Source of the DNA: Seonamhaeicola algicola | GTDB lineage: Bacteria > Bacteroidota > Bacteroidia > Flavobacteriales > Flavobacteriaceae | Direction: 5' to 3' | Length of the DNA stretch: 64,000 nt | Assembly: GCF_007997385.1 (NCBI RefSeq) | Contig: NZ_VOSC01000030.1 | Location: forward strand, 838 to 64,837 | Shown here: positions 1 through 9,324 of the stretch, piece after piece | Layout of the letters: every line of letters begins with the position of its first letter | Position numbering within the stretch: the stretch's first letter is position 1 | Notes under the pieces: generated by a model | Seen by the model: only the letters and a program-made list of their open reading frames with translations | The model's database searches: none | Told to the model about the DNA's origin: nothing | Made by a program: the position numbers and the translations under genes

Positions 1-26
1 AAGTAAAAATTATACATATATATATA

Positions 27-57
27 TTGTATGTGTTTGTTTATACTATTATATTTG
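27..57 (+). promoter_or_regulatory. Bacteroidota-type promoter of the thrS operon
   Basis: A TTG at 27-29 (-33 element) and TATATTTG at 50-57 (-7 element, consensus TAnnTTTG) are separated by 20 bases, which is the spacing known for Bacteroidota sigma-70 promoters. Transcription would start near 63-65, leaving a short leader of about 15 nt before the thrS start at 80. Confidence 0.7.
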
Positions 58-79
58 TGACTTATTTTAATTTTATTTC

Positions 80-2014
80 ATGATAGATATTACTTTACCA
101 GATGGTAGTGTAAAAACGTTTGAAGAAAACGTTACACCAATGGATGTTGCTAAGAGTATTAGCGAAGGTTTGGCTAGAAATGTTATTTCGGCAAGTTTTA
201 ATGGTACAACTATTGAAACCTCTACCCCATTAACCACCAATGGCGCTTTAGTATTGTACACCTGGAAAGATGATGAGGGTAAAACAGCCTTTTGGCACTC
301 ATCGGCACACGTATTAGCTCAAGCTATTGAAGAATTGTATCCTGGTGTTAAACTTACCATTGGGCCTGCTATTGAGAATGGCTTTTATTATGATGTTGAT
401 TTTGGCGAGCATGTAGTATCTGAAAAAGATTTTAAAACTATTGAGAATAAAATGTTAGAGATTGCTCGTGGTAAACACGATTTTAAAATGCGATCTGTAA
501 CTAAAGCAGAAGCTTTAGCTTTATATAAAGACAATGTTTTTAAAACTGAACTTATTGAAAATTTAGAAGATGGTGCCATTACGTTTTGTGACCATAGCTC
601 TTTTACTGATTTATGTAGAGGTGGCCACATACCAAATACTGGTATTATAAAAGCAGTAAAAGTTTTAAGCGTTGCCGGTGCGTATTGGCGCGGTGATGAA
701 AACAAACCGCAATTAACACGTGTTTACGGTATTTCTTTCCCTAAACAAAAAGAATTAACTGAATATTTAAATTTATTAGAAGAAGCTAAAAAACGCGATC
801 ATAGAAAACTTGGTAAAGAGCTTGAGCTTTTTACGTTTTCGCAAAAAGTTGGCCAAGGTTTACCTTTATGGTTACCAAAAGGAGCTGCTTTACGTGAGCG
901 TTTAGAAAACTTTTTAAAAGCTGCACAAAAAAAAGCTGGCTATGAAATGGTGGTTACGCCACATATTGGGCAAAAAGAACTTTATGTAACTTCAGGCCAT
1001 TATGCTAAATATGGCGAAGATAGTTTCCAACCAATTACCACACCTAAAGAAGATGAAGAGTTTTTATTAAAACCAATGAACTGCCCACACCATTGTGAAA
1101 TATACAATAGTGCGCAATGGAGTTATAAAGATTTACCTATTAGATATGCTGAATTTGGCACCGTTTATAGATATGAACAAAGTGGTGAGTTACACGGCTT
1201 AACACGTGTTAGAGGCTTTACGCAAGATGATGCGCATATTTTTTGTACACCAGACCAGTTAGACCAAGAGTTTAAAAACGTTATAGATTTAGTTTTATAC
1301 GTATTTGGCTCTTTAGGTTTTGAAAACTTTACAGCACAGGTTTCAGTAAGGGATCTAAAAAATCCCGACAAATATATAGGTGATGTTGCCAACTGGGAAA
1401 AAGCAGAACAAGCCATAATTAATGCCGCCTCTGATAAAGGTTTAGATTATATAGTTGAAGAAGGTGAAGCTGCCTTTTATGGTCCTAAATTAGATTTTAT
1501 GGTTAAAGATGCTTTAGGTAGAAAATGGCAACTTGGTACCATACAAGTTGATTACAATTTACCTGAACGTTTTGATTTATCATATAAAGGTAGTGATAAT
1601 GAGTTACACCGCCCTATTATGATACACAGAGCACCTTTTGGAAGCCTTGAACGTTTTGTAGCAATATTGCTTGAACACACTGGTGGAAATTTCCCATTAT
1701 GGTTAATGCCAACACAATGTATGATATTGTCGCTCAGCGAGAAATATGAAAAATACTCAGAAAAAGTTTTAAATTTGCTAGAAAATAACGAAATTCGCGC
1801 CCTTGTAGACCATAGAAATGAAACTATAGGCAAGAAAATCAGGGAATCTGAAATGAAAAAATTCCCGTATATGCTTATAATAGGTGAGCAAGAAGAAAAA
1901 GAAAATAAAGTTACAGTACGTAAACATGGTGGTGAAGATTTAGGTATGATGAGTATTGAAACTTTTTCAAGCATTATAAACGAAGAGATCAATAAAACGT
2001 TAAAATCGTTCTAA
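80..2014 (+). CDS. thrS: Threonyl-tRNA synthetase
   Basis: Class II aminoacyl-tRNA synthetase that charges tRNA-Thr in the cytoplasm. The 644 residues match the usual bacterial length. In order: N-terminal TGS domain (about 1-60), editing domain with an HSSAH zinc-type motif (near 75) and a RGGHIPNTG segment, the class II core with the MNCPHHC zinc cysteine, motif 2 ([21 protein letters not shown]), a motif 3 region ending [11 protein letters not shown], and a C-terminal anticodon-binding domain. The ATG at 80 lies just behind a well-formed promoter. It is the first gene of the classical thrS-infC-rpmI-rplT translation operon. No missing residue was noticed. Confidence 0.98.
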   Translation: MIDITLPDGSVKTFEENVTPMDVAKSISEGLARNVISASFNGTTIETSTPLTTNGALVLYTWKDDEGKTAFWHSSAHVLAQAIEELYPGVKLTIGPAIENGFYYDVDFGEHVVSEKDFKTIENKMLEIARGKHDFKMRSVTKAEALALYKDNVFKTELIENLEDGAITFCDHSSFTDLCRGGHIPNTGIIKAVKVLSVAGAYWRGDENKPQLTRVYGISFPKQKELTEYLNLLEEAKKRDHRKLGKELELFTFSQKVGQGLPLWLPKGAALRERLENFLKAAQKKAGYEMVVTPHIGQKELYVTSGHYAKYGEDSFQPITTPKEDEEFLLKPMNCPHHCEIYNSAQWSYKDLPIRYAEFGTVYRYEQSGELHGLTRVRGFTQDDAHIFCTPDQLDQEFKNVIDLVLYVFGSLGFENFTAQVSVRDLKNPDKYIGDVANWEKAEQAIINAASDKGLDYIVEEGEAAFYGPKLDFMVKDALGRKWQLGTIQVDYNLPERFDLSYKGSDNELHRPIMIHRAPFGSLERFVAILLEHTGGNFPLWLMPTQCMILSLSEKYEKYSEKVLNLLENNEIRALVDHRNETIGKKIRESEMKKFPYMLIIGEQEEKENKVTVRKHGGEDLGMMSIETFSSIINEEINKTLKSF

Positions 2015-2046
2015 AAAAATAAAGTTTAATTAAAAAAATATAAGCC

Positions 2047-2592
2047 ATAGCAATTAGAAGAAGAAGACAGCCTCAAAGAGTTGTTAAAGAAGACAAACAC
2101 AGAATCAACTCTAAAATAACATCACCAAAAGTACGCCTTGTTGGTGATAATGTTGAAGTTGGTATTTACAATACGCGCCAAGCCTTAGGAATGGCAGAAG
2201 AACAAGGTTTTGATCTTGTAGAAATTTCGCCAAAAGCTGATCCGCCCGTATGTAAAATTATGGATTATAAAAAGTTTCTTTATGAACAAAAGAAACGAGA
2301 CAAGGCTTTAAAAGCTAAAGCCAGTAAAGTTGTAGTTAAAGAAATTAGATTTGGTCCGCAAACTGATGATCATGACTATGAGTTTAAAAAGAAGCATGCA
2401 GAAAAGTTCTTAAAAGAAGGTGCAAAATTAAAAGCATTTGTGTTTTTTAAAGGACGATCAATAATATTTAAAGAGCAAGGTCAAATTTTACTCTTACGTT
2501 TAGCTCAAGATTTAGAAGAGTTAGGCAAAGTAGAACAAATGCCAAAATTAGAAGGTAAACGTATGACTATGTTTATTGCTCCTAAAAAATAA
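2047..2592 (+). CDS. infC: Translation initiation factor IF-3, non-AUG start
   Basis: IF-3 binds the 30S subunit and proofreads start-codon and initiator tRNA selection. An ATG-initiated frame at 2191 would give only 133 residues and lose about 48 residues of the N-terminal domain. The same frame stays open upstream to a TAA at 2041-2043. Read from ATA at 2047 it gives a basic start, M-A-I-R-R-R-R-Q-P, then [19 protein letters not shown], which is the normal IF-3 N-terminal domain, for 181 residues in total. ATT at 2053 is the only other non-AUG candidate. IF-3 discriminates against such starts, so the codon implies autoregulation as in E. coli, where infC begins AUU. It sits 32 nt after thrS and before rpmI and rplT. 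Confidence 0.9.
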   Translation: MAIRRRRQPQRVVKEDKHRINSKITSPKVRLVGDNVEVGIYNTRQALGMAEEQGFDLVEISPKADPPVCKIMDYKKFLYEQKKRDKALKAKASKVVVKEIRFGPQTDDHDYEFKKKHAEKFLKEGAKLKAFVFFKGRSIIFKEQGQILLLRLAQDLEELGKVEQMPKLEGKRMTMFIAPKK

Positions 2593-2652
2593 TACTGGCT
2601 CATATTCAGTAAAAAAATAATTAAGCGAAATAATTAAAACTAGGAAAAGAAA

Positions 2653-2850
2653 ATGCCTAAAATGAAGACAAAGTCTAGTGCTAAAAAACGTTTTAAATTA
2701 ACGGGCACTGGCAAAATTAAAAGAAAGCACGCTTTTAAAAGTCACATCTTAACAAAGAAGTCTAAAAAGCGTAAGCTTGCGTTAACCCATGATACATTAG
2801 TACATAAGGCTGACGAAGATAATATTAAAACAATGTTACGTTTAAAGTAA
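2653..2850 (+). CDS. rpmI: 50S ribosomal protein L35
   Basis: Small basic 65-residue ribosomal protein, full length for the family. The sequence begins [20 protein letters not shown] and carries the typical [12 protein letters not shown] segment. It follows infC by 60 nt and precedes rplT in the conserved infC-rpmI-rplT order, so it is probably co-transcribed from the thrS promoter and possibly controlled by L20 in the leader. Confidence 0.98.
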   Translation: MPKMKTKSSAKKRFKLTGTGKIKRKHAFKSHILTKKSKKRKLALTHDTLVHKADEDNIKTMLRLK

Positions 2851-2981
2851 CAAACGTTTTAATTGGTTAAAACAAATTGTAAAACCCTGGAGTGTGGCTC
2901 ATTTAATTTAAAACTATAAGTTTTAGAAAAAATACCAAAGCGTTTATTTATAAACCGCCCACTACAAAAAACTTAAAAATT
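2851..2981 (+). other. Spacer between rpmI and rplT with a small hairpin
   Basis: This 131-nt gap is long for two genes that are usually close together. It contains a perfect 7-bp hairpin (2909-2915 with 2919-2925, loop ATA) with no T-tract. An octamer TGGCTCAT at 2895-2902 also occurs after infC at 2596-2603. It could be a leader involved in L20 autogenous control, but nothing here matches a binding site I can name. Confidence 0.25.
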
Positions 2982-3326
2982 ATGCCAAGATCAGTAAATT
3001 CTGTAGCTAAAAGAGCTAGAAGAAAAAAGATTATTAAACAAGCAAAAGGTTACTTTGGAAGACGTAAAAACGTTTGGACAGTAGCTAAAAATGCGGTTGA
3101 TAGAGCGATGCAATATTCGTACAGAGACCGCAAAGCAAAAAAGAGAACTTTCCGTGCTTTATGGATTACGCGTATTAACGCAGGAGCTAGAGAACACGGT
3201 TTATCTTATTCTCAATTTATGGGGAAATTAAAAGCTAATGATATTGAATTAAACCGTAAGGTTTTAGCAGATTTAGCTATGAATAACCCTGAAGCTTTTA
3301 AAGCTGTAGTTGAAAAAGTAAAATAA
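2982..3326 (+). CDS. rplT: 50S ribosomal protein L20
   Basis: Early-assembling 23S rRNA-binding protein, also known in other bacteria as the autogenous repressor of this operon. It has 114 residues, the normal length. The basic N-terminus [19 protein letters not shown] and the [20 protein letters not shown] segment are diagnostic. It is the last gene of the operon and is followed at 3371 by a strong intrinsic terminator. Confidence 0.98.
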   Translation: MPRSVNSVAKRARRKKIIKQAKGYFGRRKNVWTVAKNAVDRAMQYSYRDRKAKKRTFRALWITRINAGAREHGLSYSQFMGKLKANDIELNRKVLADLAMNNPEAFKAVVEKVK

Positions 3327-3370
3327 GGCGCTTAGCCTATTGTAAAACATATATTTCGCTTAATTTAAAA

Positions 3371-3401
3371 AATCCAACTTAACGTAAGTTGGATTTTTTT
3401 T
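3371..3401 (+). terminator. Intrinsic terminator of the thrS-rplT operon
   Basis: Perfect 11-bp stem (3371-3381 with 3385-3395, loop ACG) followed by an uninterrupted T-run, placed 45 nt after the rplT stop. Confidence 0.9.
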
Positions 3402-3437
3402 ATTAAATATTCTAACAATAAACTCATATTATTTTTA

Positions 3438-4241
3438 ATGAATTTATCTCAAGTAAAACTTATTGTAAGTGACATGGATGGTACACTTTTAAACTCTAAC
3501 CATGAAGTTAGTAGTTTATTTTTAGAACAATTTAAAAGCCTTAAACAAAACAATATAAAATTTGTTGCCGCCAGTGGTCGCCCTTATTACAGTATAGTTA
3601 ACAAGTTAGAAACTATAAAAAATGATATAATTATAGTAGCTGAAAATGGTGGTTTAGTTATAGAAAACGATAAGCAACTACTTTCTACCCCAATAAATAC
3701 CAACAATATTTATGATTTAGAACAAATTATAGATGCTAATAACCATATTCACGCTGTTTTTTGCACAAAAAGTAAAGGATACTTTAAGAGTAATTCTTTT
3801 GGTTACATACCAGTATTATCAGAATACTACCCAACATTTAAAGTAATAGATAGTGTTAATGAAATTGAAGAAGATATTATGAAAATTGCCATTTATCATT
3901 CTGAAGATTCAGAAAAGTATATTTATCCGTTAGTAAAACATTTTGAAAGTAATTACGCTATTAAAATATCTGGAAAAAATTGGTTAGATATATCTGATAG
4001 TTTAGCTAATAAAGGGCATGCTATAAAAATGCTACAAGAAAAGTATAACATTTCAGAAAATGAAACTATGGTTTTTGGTGATTATAACAACGATTTAGAA
4101 ATGCTAAAAATAGCTAAATTTAGTTATGCTATGCAAAACGCCCACAAAAATGTAAAACTAATTGCTAATTATGAAACCAAAAGCAATGATGAATTGGGTG
4201 TTGAATTTATTATAGACAAACTACTAAAAGCTAAACTTTAA
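3438..4241 (+). CDS. HAD-superfamily hydrolase, Cof subfamily
   Basis: Probable cytoplasmic sugar-phosphate or nucleotide phosphatase of the Cof/YidA type (HAD class IIB cap). The 267 residues match the family. Motif I SDMDGTLLNSNHEVS (nucleophile Asp near residue 12), motif II with ASGR near residue 50, the motif III lysine of NKGHAIKML, and motif IV GDYNNDLEML are all visible. The substrate cannot be told from sequence. The gene is alone behind a terminator and converges on the yjbQ-like gene, overlapping it by 4 nt. Confidence 0.9.
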   Translation: MNLSQVKLIVSDMDGTLLNSNHEVSSLFLEQFKSLKQNNIKFVAASGRPYYSIVNKLETIKNDIIIVAENGGLVIENDKQLLSTPINTNNIYDLEQIIDANNHIHAVFCTKSKGYFKSNSFGYIPVLSEYYPTFKVIDSVNEIEEDIMKIAIYHSEDSEKYIYPLVKHFESNYAIKISGKNWLDISDSLANKGHAIKMLQEKYNISENETMVFGDYNNDLEMLKIAKFSYAMQNAHKNVKLIANYETKSNDELGVEFIIDKLLKAKL

Positions 4242-4660
4242 TTGCCAAAGGCAGTAACTACAACTGTTCTGCTGCTTGCAAAATCTCTATGTTCGCATAA
4301 ATAAATACCTTGCCAAATGCCTAAATTTAACTCACCATTTGTAATTGGCACTAGTACTGACGCACCAAGTAATGAGGCTTTTATATGCGCAGGCATATCA
4401 TCTGCTCCTTCATAAGTATGTTTATAATACGGTGCATTTTCAGGAACCATTTTATTAAAATGGCTTTCAAAATCGGTTCTTACCGTATAATCTGCATTCT
4501 CGTTTATTGTTAAACTAGCCGAAGTATGCTTAATAAATACCTGCAATTGCCCAACGTTTATATTTTTAATTTCGGGTAATATATTTAATACATCATCTGT
4601 AATTAAATGAAAACCTCTTTGAAAAGGTTTAAGTGCTGTTTCTCTTTGAAAAAATTTCAT
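4238..4660 (-). CDS. YjbQ family protein (UPF0047)
   Basis: 140-residue member of the YjbQ/UPF0047 family, a small trimeric fold for which weak thiamin-phosphate synthase activity has been reported in E. coli; its physiological role is uncertain. Conserved HTSASLTINENAD, HTYEGADDMPAHIKA and the C-terminal GIWQGIYLCEHRD segments, with the invariant His and Glu residues, are present. It overlaps the HAD gene tail to tail by 4 nt, and no terminator lies between them. Confidence 0.85.
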   Translation of the reverse strand: MKFFQRETALKPFQRGFHLITDDVLNILPEIKNINVGQLQVFIKHTSASLTINENADYTVRTDFESHFNKMVPENAPYYKHTYEGADDMPAHIKASLLGASVLVPITNGELNLGIWQGIYLCEHRDFASSRTVVVTAFGN

Positions 4661-4749
4661 TATTCTTTTTTTATCTCAATAAAAATAATTTAATCTTTTT
4701 ACGCAACCTTTATCATTAAATACTATCTTATAAAAAAGATAAAAATATT

Positions 4750-5208
4750 ATGAAGAAATTAGTTTTTTTAGTACTATCTATTATTTTAATTAACGTAACA
4801 AGCTGTAGTTTGAGTGATGACAGCAATAATAATGAGCCCGTTATTATTACAATTAATGAATGGAACATGATAAATGTAACTGGTGGCGTATCTGGTGTTG
4901 ATCATGATTTCCAAATTGGAGATATTGTTTGGGTTTTTGACAATAATAATAGCATACTAAACATTAACAACAATAACGAAAATGCTGATTTAGAAGATGG
5001 TTTAGATTCTGGTAATTACAATTTATTTTTTCATGAGCATAATGAAGATTTATTTTTAATTGTTGAAGGCGTAGAATTTGGTGAAATTAAAATATCTGGT
5101 GATGATAATGATGACATGACCATTGACCAAAACAGCTTATCTACTGGAACAGGAAGTGATGGCTATGTGTATACATTTAAAAGAACTACCAGAACAGTTG
5201 AACTGTAA
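4750..5208 (+). CDS. Small acidic lipoprotein of unknown function
   Basis: 152 residues. The N-terminus KKLVFLVLSIILINVTSC is a lipoprotein signal peptide with its lipobox cysteine near residue 19, followed by a Ser/Asp/Asn linker. The rest is acidic and predicted beta-rich (segments such as WNMINVTGGVSG and YNLFFHEHNEDLFLIVEGVEFG), which resembles small lipocalin-like periplasmic lipoproteins, but I do not recognise a family. It ends 2 nt from the convergent gene at 5211 and shows no clear promoter. Confidence 0.6.
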   Translation: MKKLVFLVLSIILINVTSCSLSDDSNNNEPVIITINEWNMINVTGGVSGVDHDFQIGDIVWVFDNNNSILNINNNNENADLEDGLDSGNYNLFFHEHNEDLFLIVEGVEFGEIKISGDDNDDMTIDQNSLSTGTGSDGYVYTFKRTTRTVEL

Positions 5209-5210
5209 TT

Positions 5211-6470
5211 TTAAGTTTTCTGTTTTTTCTTTTTAGCTGCAGGAAATAAAACATTATTTAAAATAAGTCTGTATCCGGGAGATGTTGGATGCAAATCTAA
5301 TTCAGTTTTGGCATCGCCTACTCTATGTTGGTAATCTTCCGGATCATGACCGCCATAAAAAGTAAAGAAACCTTTCCCTTTAATACCGTGTATGTACTTT
5401 GCTTCGCCATTAATTTTGGTTTCACCCATAACTAATACGTTAGATTTTATTTCATTTCTTGTGAATGATGTGGTTTGCCCCATAAAACCTTTTACTAATG
5501 CTGTATGATTTTGACATAGCATGGTTGGAATTGGATCCCATTTTGCAGAAAATTCCATTAATGAAAAGTAATCGGTTGTTTTTGATACATTTCGTTTTCT
5601 AGTCATATCTATTGAAGAAAATTCATAAACCAATGGGCTTCTTTCTAAAATAAAATTTTTGAAAGCAAATGTTTTATTGTAATTTATTTTGCTTTGGTAA
5701 GCAGCCTCACTACCATCACCATCAAACATTGGTTCACAAATATCAATACCTTCAGCAGCTAAAGCAATATCAAAACTATCTGTTGCGCTACACATGGCAA
5801 ACATAAAGCCACCGCCTACAACATAATCTCTTATTTTTAAAGCTACATCTAGTTTTTGTTCAGATACTTTACTGTAACCAAGTTTTGCAGCTAGTGCTTC
5901 GGCAGATTTTTTTTCTTCAATATACCATGAAGCTGCCCTGTAAGCACCATAAAATTTACCGTATTGCCCAGTAAAATCTTCGTGGTGTAGGTGCAACCAA
6001 TCATAAAGAAGCAAATTATCATTTAGCACTTCTTCATCATAAACAGTTTCATAAGGAATTTCGGCATACTTTAAAACCATGGTTACAGCGTCATCCCATG
6101 GTTGCTTTCCTTTAGGTGTGTAAACTGCAATTTTAGGTGCTTTTTCTAAAACAACAGCTTCCATGTTTTTGCTTGGGCTACTAATATCTTGTAAAATGGT
6201 TTCTGCTTTAGTGTTTGAAATAATTTCAAAAGAAACGCCTCTAATTTGACATTCTTTTTGAATAGCATCAGTATCTGGTAATAAAAATGAACCACCTCTG
6301 TAGTTTAATAACCATTTTACTTTTAATTCTTTATTAAGCACCCAATAGGTTATACCATAGGCTTTTAAATGATTTTTTTGTGTATCTGCATCCATTGGTA
6401 CAAGTATGTACGATGCAAATGTGCTAAACGTAGTAAAAAAACATAATAAAAATAAAGGTATCTTTTTCAA
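5211..6470 (-). CDS. Secreted Bacteroidota-specific protein, often mislabelled asparagine synthetase B
   Basis: 419 residues with a signal peptide (KKIPLFLLCFFTTFSTFAS). It has none of the hallmarks of AsnB: no N-terminal nucleophilic Cys2 and no SGGxDS ATP loop. From memory, similar proteins in Flavobacteriia carry the name asparagine synthetase B, which looks like a propagated error. The order YILVPMDADTQKNHLKAYG, GGSFLLPD, KQPWDDAVTMVLKYAEIPY, WLHLHHEDFTG and GGHDPEDYQHRVGD suggests a glutamine-amidotransferase-like (ThuA-type) fold, but this is inference. The only start that keeps the signal peptide is TTG at 6470, since the first in-frame ATG comes after it. Function unknown. Confidence 0.7.
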   Translation of the reverse strand: MKKIPLFLLCFFTTFSTFASYILVPMDADTQKNHLKAYGITYWVLNKELKVKWLLNYRGGSFLLPDTDAIQKECQIRGVSFEIISNTKAETILQDISSPSKNMEAVVLEKAPKIAVYTPKGKQPWDDAVTMVLKYAEIPYETVYDEEVLNDNLLLYDWLHLHHEDFTGQYGKFYGAYRAASWYIEEKKSAEALAAKLGYSKVSEQKLDVALKIRDYVVGGGFMFAMCSATDSFDIALAAEGIDICEPMFDGDGSEAAYQSKINYNKTFAFKNFILERSPLVYEFSSIDMTRKRNVSKTTDYFSLMEFSAKWDPIPTMLCQNHTALVKGFMGQTTSFTRNEIKSNVLVMGETKINGEAKYIHGIKGKGFFTFYGGHDPEDYQHRVGDAKTELDLHPTSPGYRLILNNVLFPAAKKKKQKT

Positions 6471-6591
6471 AATTTGGGCTACTTTTAACTGTTTCTGATT
6501 TAAACAGAAACATGGGTATTTGTAAGTTGAAAGATACTTAAAATTATTTTTAACCTATAAGTTTTAACAGAAGTTAAATACAATTATTTCT

Positions 6592-8133
6592 TTAAAATGG
6601 CACTTCGTCATCATTATCATTGTTAAATGAACTGCCAAAAGCTTGGTCTGGTGAGGCTGTAAAACCTTCCGATTTAAAAGTATCATCATTAGCCGCAGCA
6701 TTCATTTTTGAGTGAAATTCAAAAGGCGAATCAAAATCTTCTAAATTATCAAACTTACCTAAATGCCCTAAGAATTTAAGTCTAATATTTTCTAAACCAC
6801 CATTACGGTGTTTTGCAATAATAAACTCTGCTTGCCCTTCGGTTGGCGAGCGTTCTTCATCATCCCATTCATCAATTTTATAATATTCTGGTCTGTAAAT
6901 AAAACTTACAATATCGGCATCTTGCTCAATAGCTCCAGATTCACGTAAATCTGAAAGTAAAGGGCGCTTACTGCCTCCACGAGTTTCAACCGCACGCGAT
7001 AACTGCGATAGTGCAATTACTGGTACATTTAACTCTTTTGCTAAAGCTTTTAGGTTTCTAGAAATCATTGATATTTCTTGCTCTCTATTGCCTCCGTGGC
7101 TATTACCACCCGTCATTAACTGCAAATAATCAATCATTATAAGTTTTATACCATGTTGTGATGATAAACGACGTGCTTTTGCTCTTAAATCGAAAATTGA
7201 AAGAGATGGTGTATCATCAATAAACAATGGGGCTTTTTCTAAACCTTTTACTTTTACATTTAATTGCTCCCACTCATGCTTTTCTAATTTACCGGTACGT
7301 AATTTTTCTGATGACAAGCCTGTTTCACTAGAAATTAAACGCGTAATTAACTGTACTGACGCCATCTCTAATGAGAAAAAAGCTACTGGAATGTTTTGAT
7401 CTACCGCAATATTTCTAGCCATAGATAAAGTTAAAGCTGTTTTACCCATACCAGGACGTGCCGCAACAATGATTAAATCAGATGGTTGCCAACCAGATGT
7501 AAGCTTATCTAATTTTGTAAAACCAGTAGGTATACCACTTAAGCCTTCTTTATTTGAAATTTCTTCAATTTTCTTTTTTGCTTGAATAACCAACTCTTGT
7601 GCAGACTCACTAGATTTTTTTATGTTACCTTGAGTTACCTCATAAAGTTTAGATTCTGCTTTATCTAACAAATCAAAAACATCTTTGGTTTCATCATACG
7701 AATCTTCAATAATTTCATTTGAAATTTTGATTAAGCTACGCTGAATAAACTTTTGAAGAATAATTCTTGCATGAAACTCAATATGAGCTGATGATGATAC
7801 TTTTTGTGTTAATGAAATGAGATAAAAATCGCCTCCAACCATTTCTAATTTTGCATTCTTTTTTAATTGCGTAGAAACGGTTAATAAGTCTATAGGTTCA
7901 CTATTTTCAAACAACTGAAAAACAGCCTCAAAAATATATTGATGGGCCTCTTTATAAAAAGCTTCAGGACTTAAAATATCAATAACTTCATCAACACCCT
8001 TTTTATCAATCATCATAGCACCTAACACAACTTCCTCTAAATCAATTGCTTGAGGTGGTATTTTACCCTTTTCTAGGTTAATTAAGGTGCTTTTATCTAC
8101 TTTATATCCTTGGATTTGGTTAGGCTGTTTCAT
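6592..8133 (-). CDS. dnaB: Replicative DNA helicase DnaB
   Basis: Hexameric 5'-3' helicase that unwinds DNA at the replication fork. 513 residues, with the N-terminal primase-interacting domain (about 25-125, PPQAIDLEEVVLGAMM onwards), a linker, and a RecA-like motor with Walker A ARPGMGKTAL, DTPSLSIFDLRAKARRL, Walker B IKLIMIDYLQLM and the LSQLSRAVETRGGSKRP arginine-finger region. The C-terminus has an acidic tail (NNDNDDEVPF). It is monocistronic. A TACTTTCG -7-like element with a TTG about 22 nt further upstream lies at 8139-8171 on the minus strand. Confidence 0.98.
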   Translation of the reverse strand: MKQPNQIQGYKVDKSTLINLEKGKIPPQAIDLEEVVLGAMMIDKKGVDEVIDILSPEAFYKEAHQYIFEAVFQLFENSEPIDLLTVSTQLKKNAKLEMVGGDFYLISLTQKVSSSAHIEFHARIILQKFIQRSLIKISNEIIEDSYDETKDVFDLLDKAESKLYEVTQGNIKKSSESAQELVIQAKKKIEEISNKEGLSGIPTGFTKLDKLTSGWQPSDLIIVAARPGMGKTALTLSMARNIAVDQNIPVAFFSLEMASVQLITRLISSETGLSSEKLRTGKLEKHEWEQLNVKVKGLEKAPLFIDDTPSLSIFDLRAKARRLSSQHGIKLIMIDYLQLMTGGNSHGGNREQEISMISRNLKALAKELNVPVIALSQLSRAVETRGGSKRPLLSDLRESGAIEQDADIVSFIYRPEYYKIDEWDDEERSPTEGQAEFIIAKHRNGGLENIRLKFLGHLGKFDNLEDFDSPFEFHSKMNAAANDDTFKSEGFTASPDQAFGSSFNNDNDDEVPF

Positions 8134-8246
8134 AACTACGAAAGTAACTAAAAAGTTAGTGCCATTTACAATTAGGCAACATTGGGTTTTTAACTAACAG
8201 TTAACAATTTAACTGTTAATAACTTAAAAAAATTGTGGATAAGCTC

Positions 8247-8275
8247 AAAAAAAAACCTGAAGCATAAGCTTCAGA
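8247..8275 (-). terminator. Intrinsic terminator downstream of accA
   Basis: 7-bp stem 8257-8263 with 8268-8274 (loop ATAA). Read on the minus strand it is followed by a run of nine T (A-run at 8247-8255). It lies between the accA stop and dnaB. Confidence 0.85.
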
Positions 8276-8301
8276 TTTTGTATCATGTGGTTTTAAAAGG
8301 A

Positions 8302-9255
8302 TTAGCCTTTAAACACACCCATATTTTCATATTTATCCATACGTTTAGAAACTAAATCTTTTGGTGATAAGTTTTTTAACGCTTCATAAGTTTTTACTAT
8401 GGTGCTACTTACAGTGGCAAATGTTTTTTCTCTATCGCGGTGTGCTCCCCCAAGAGGTTCTTTTATAATATCATCAACCACTTTTATTTTTTTAGCATCA
8501 CTGGCAGTAAGTTTAAGTGCTTCGGCAGCTTGTTCTTTATACTCCCAACTACGCCATAAAATAGATGAACAATTTTCTGGAGAAATTACAGAGTACCAAG
8601 CGTTTTCTAGCATTAACACTTTGTCTCCTACACCAATACCTAGAGCACCACCAGAAGCACCTTCGCCAATAACAATGGTAATAATTGGCACTTGTAATCT
8701 GGCCATTTCAAGTATATTTCTAGCAATGGCTTCACCTTGTCCGCGCTCTTCAGCTTCTAAACCAGGATATGCACCAGGAGTATCAATTAAAGTTACAACA
8801 GGAATACCAAATTTTTCGGCAGATTTCATTAAGCGTAATGCTTTACGGTACCCTTCAGGGTTTGCCATTCCAAAATTACGATACTGTCTTGTTTTGGTAT
8901 TATATCCTTTTTGCTGACCAATAAACATAAATGTTTGGTCTCCAATTTTACCTAAACCGCCTACCATAGCTTTGTCGTCTTTTACATTTCTATCACCATG
9001 TAATTCTAAAAACGTATCTCCACAAATGGCTTTAATATAATCTAACGTATATGGTCTATTTGGGTGCCTAGATAGTTGTACCCTTTGCCAAGGTGTTAGG
9101 TTTTTATATATGTCTTTTTGTGCGTTGGCTAATTTTTTTTCTATTTGAGAGCAAGTTTCAGTTACATCAACTTCACTTTCTTCTCCTATTACTTTACATT
9201 TTAGTAATTGCTCTTCTAGTTCTTTTATTGGAAGTTCAAATTCTAAATATTCCAT
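8302..9255 (-). CDS. accA: Acetyl-CoA carboxylase carboxyltransferase, alpha subunit
   Basis: Transfers the carboxyl group from carboxybiotin to acetyl-CoA to make malonyl-CoA for fatty acid synthesis, working with AccD. 317 residues, the family length. The N-terminal helical segment is followed by the crotonase-like core with [66 protein letters not shown] and [12 protein letters not shown]. Upstream on the minus strand a TATATTTG -7 element is visible at 9295-9302. It is a single-gene unit ending at the terminator near 8260. Confidence 0.98.
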   Translation of the reverse strand: MEYLEFELPIKELEEQLLKCKVIGEESEVDVTETCSQIEKKLANAQKDIYKNLTPWQRVQLSRHPNRPYTLDYIKAICGDTFLELHGDRNVKDDKAMVGGLGKIGDQTFMFIGQQKGYNTKTRQYRNFGMANPEGYRKALRLMKSAEKFGIPVVTLIDTPGAYPGLEAEERGQGEAIARNILEMARLQVPIITIVIGEGASGGALGIGVGDKVLMLENAWYSVISPENCSSILWRSWEYKEQAAEALKLTASDAKKIKVVDDIIKEPLGGAHRDREKTFATVSSTIVKTYEALKNLSPKDLVSKRMDKYENMGVFKG

Positions 9256-9324
9256 AAGAATTTTATTTAATGCTATTAACTTAAAGTTAGGCTACAAATA
9301 TAAAAACTTAAACTTGTTTAACAC

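Noticed and set aside
1552-1992. Antisense frame inside thrS
   Set aside because: It is a shadow of the thrS coding sequence.
2191-2592. ATG-initiated infC at 2191
   Set aside because: It lacks the conserved N-terminal domain, which is present in the open frame back to 2047.
2596-2902. Octamer TGGCTCAT repeated after infC and after rpmI
   Set aside because: Only eight bases and two copies; it could be chance, so it is mentioned only as context.
5211-6470. Assignment as asparagine synthetase
   Set aside because: The catalytic features of AsnB are absent and the protein is exported.
8399-8917. Long plus-strand frame (172 codons) inside accA
   Set aside because: It is antisense to a full-length, well-conserved accA and its translation is not protein-like.
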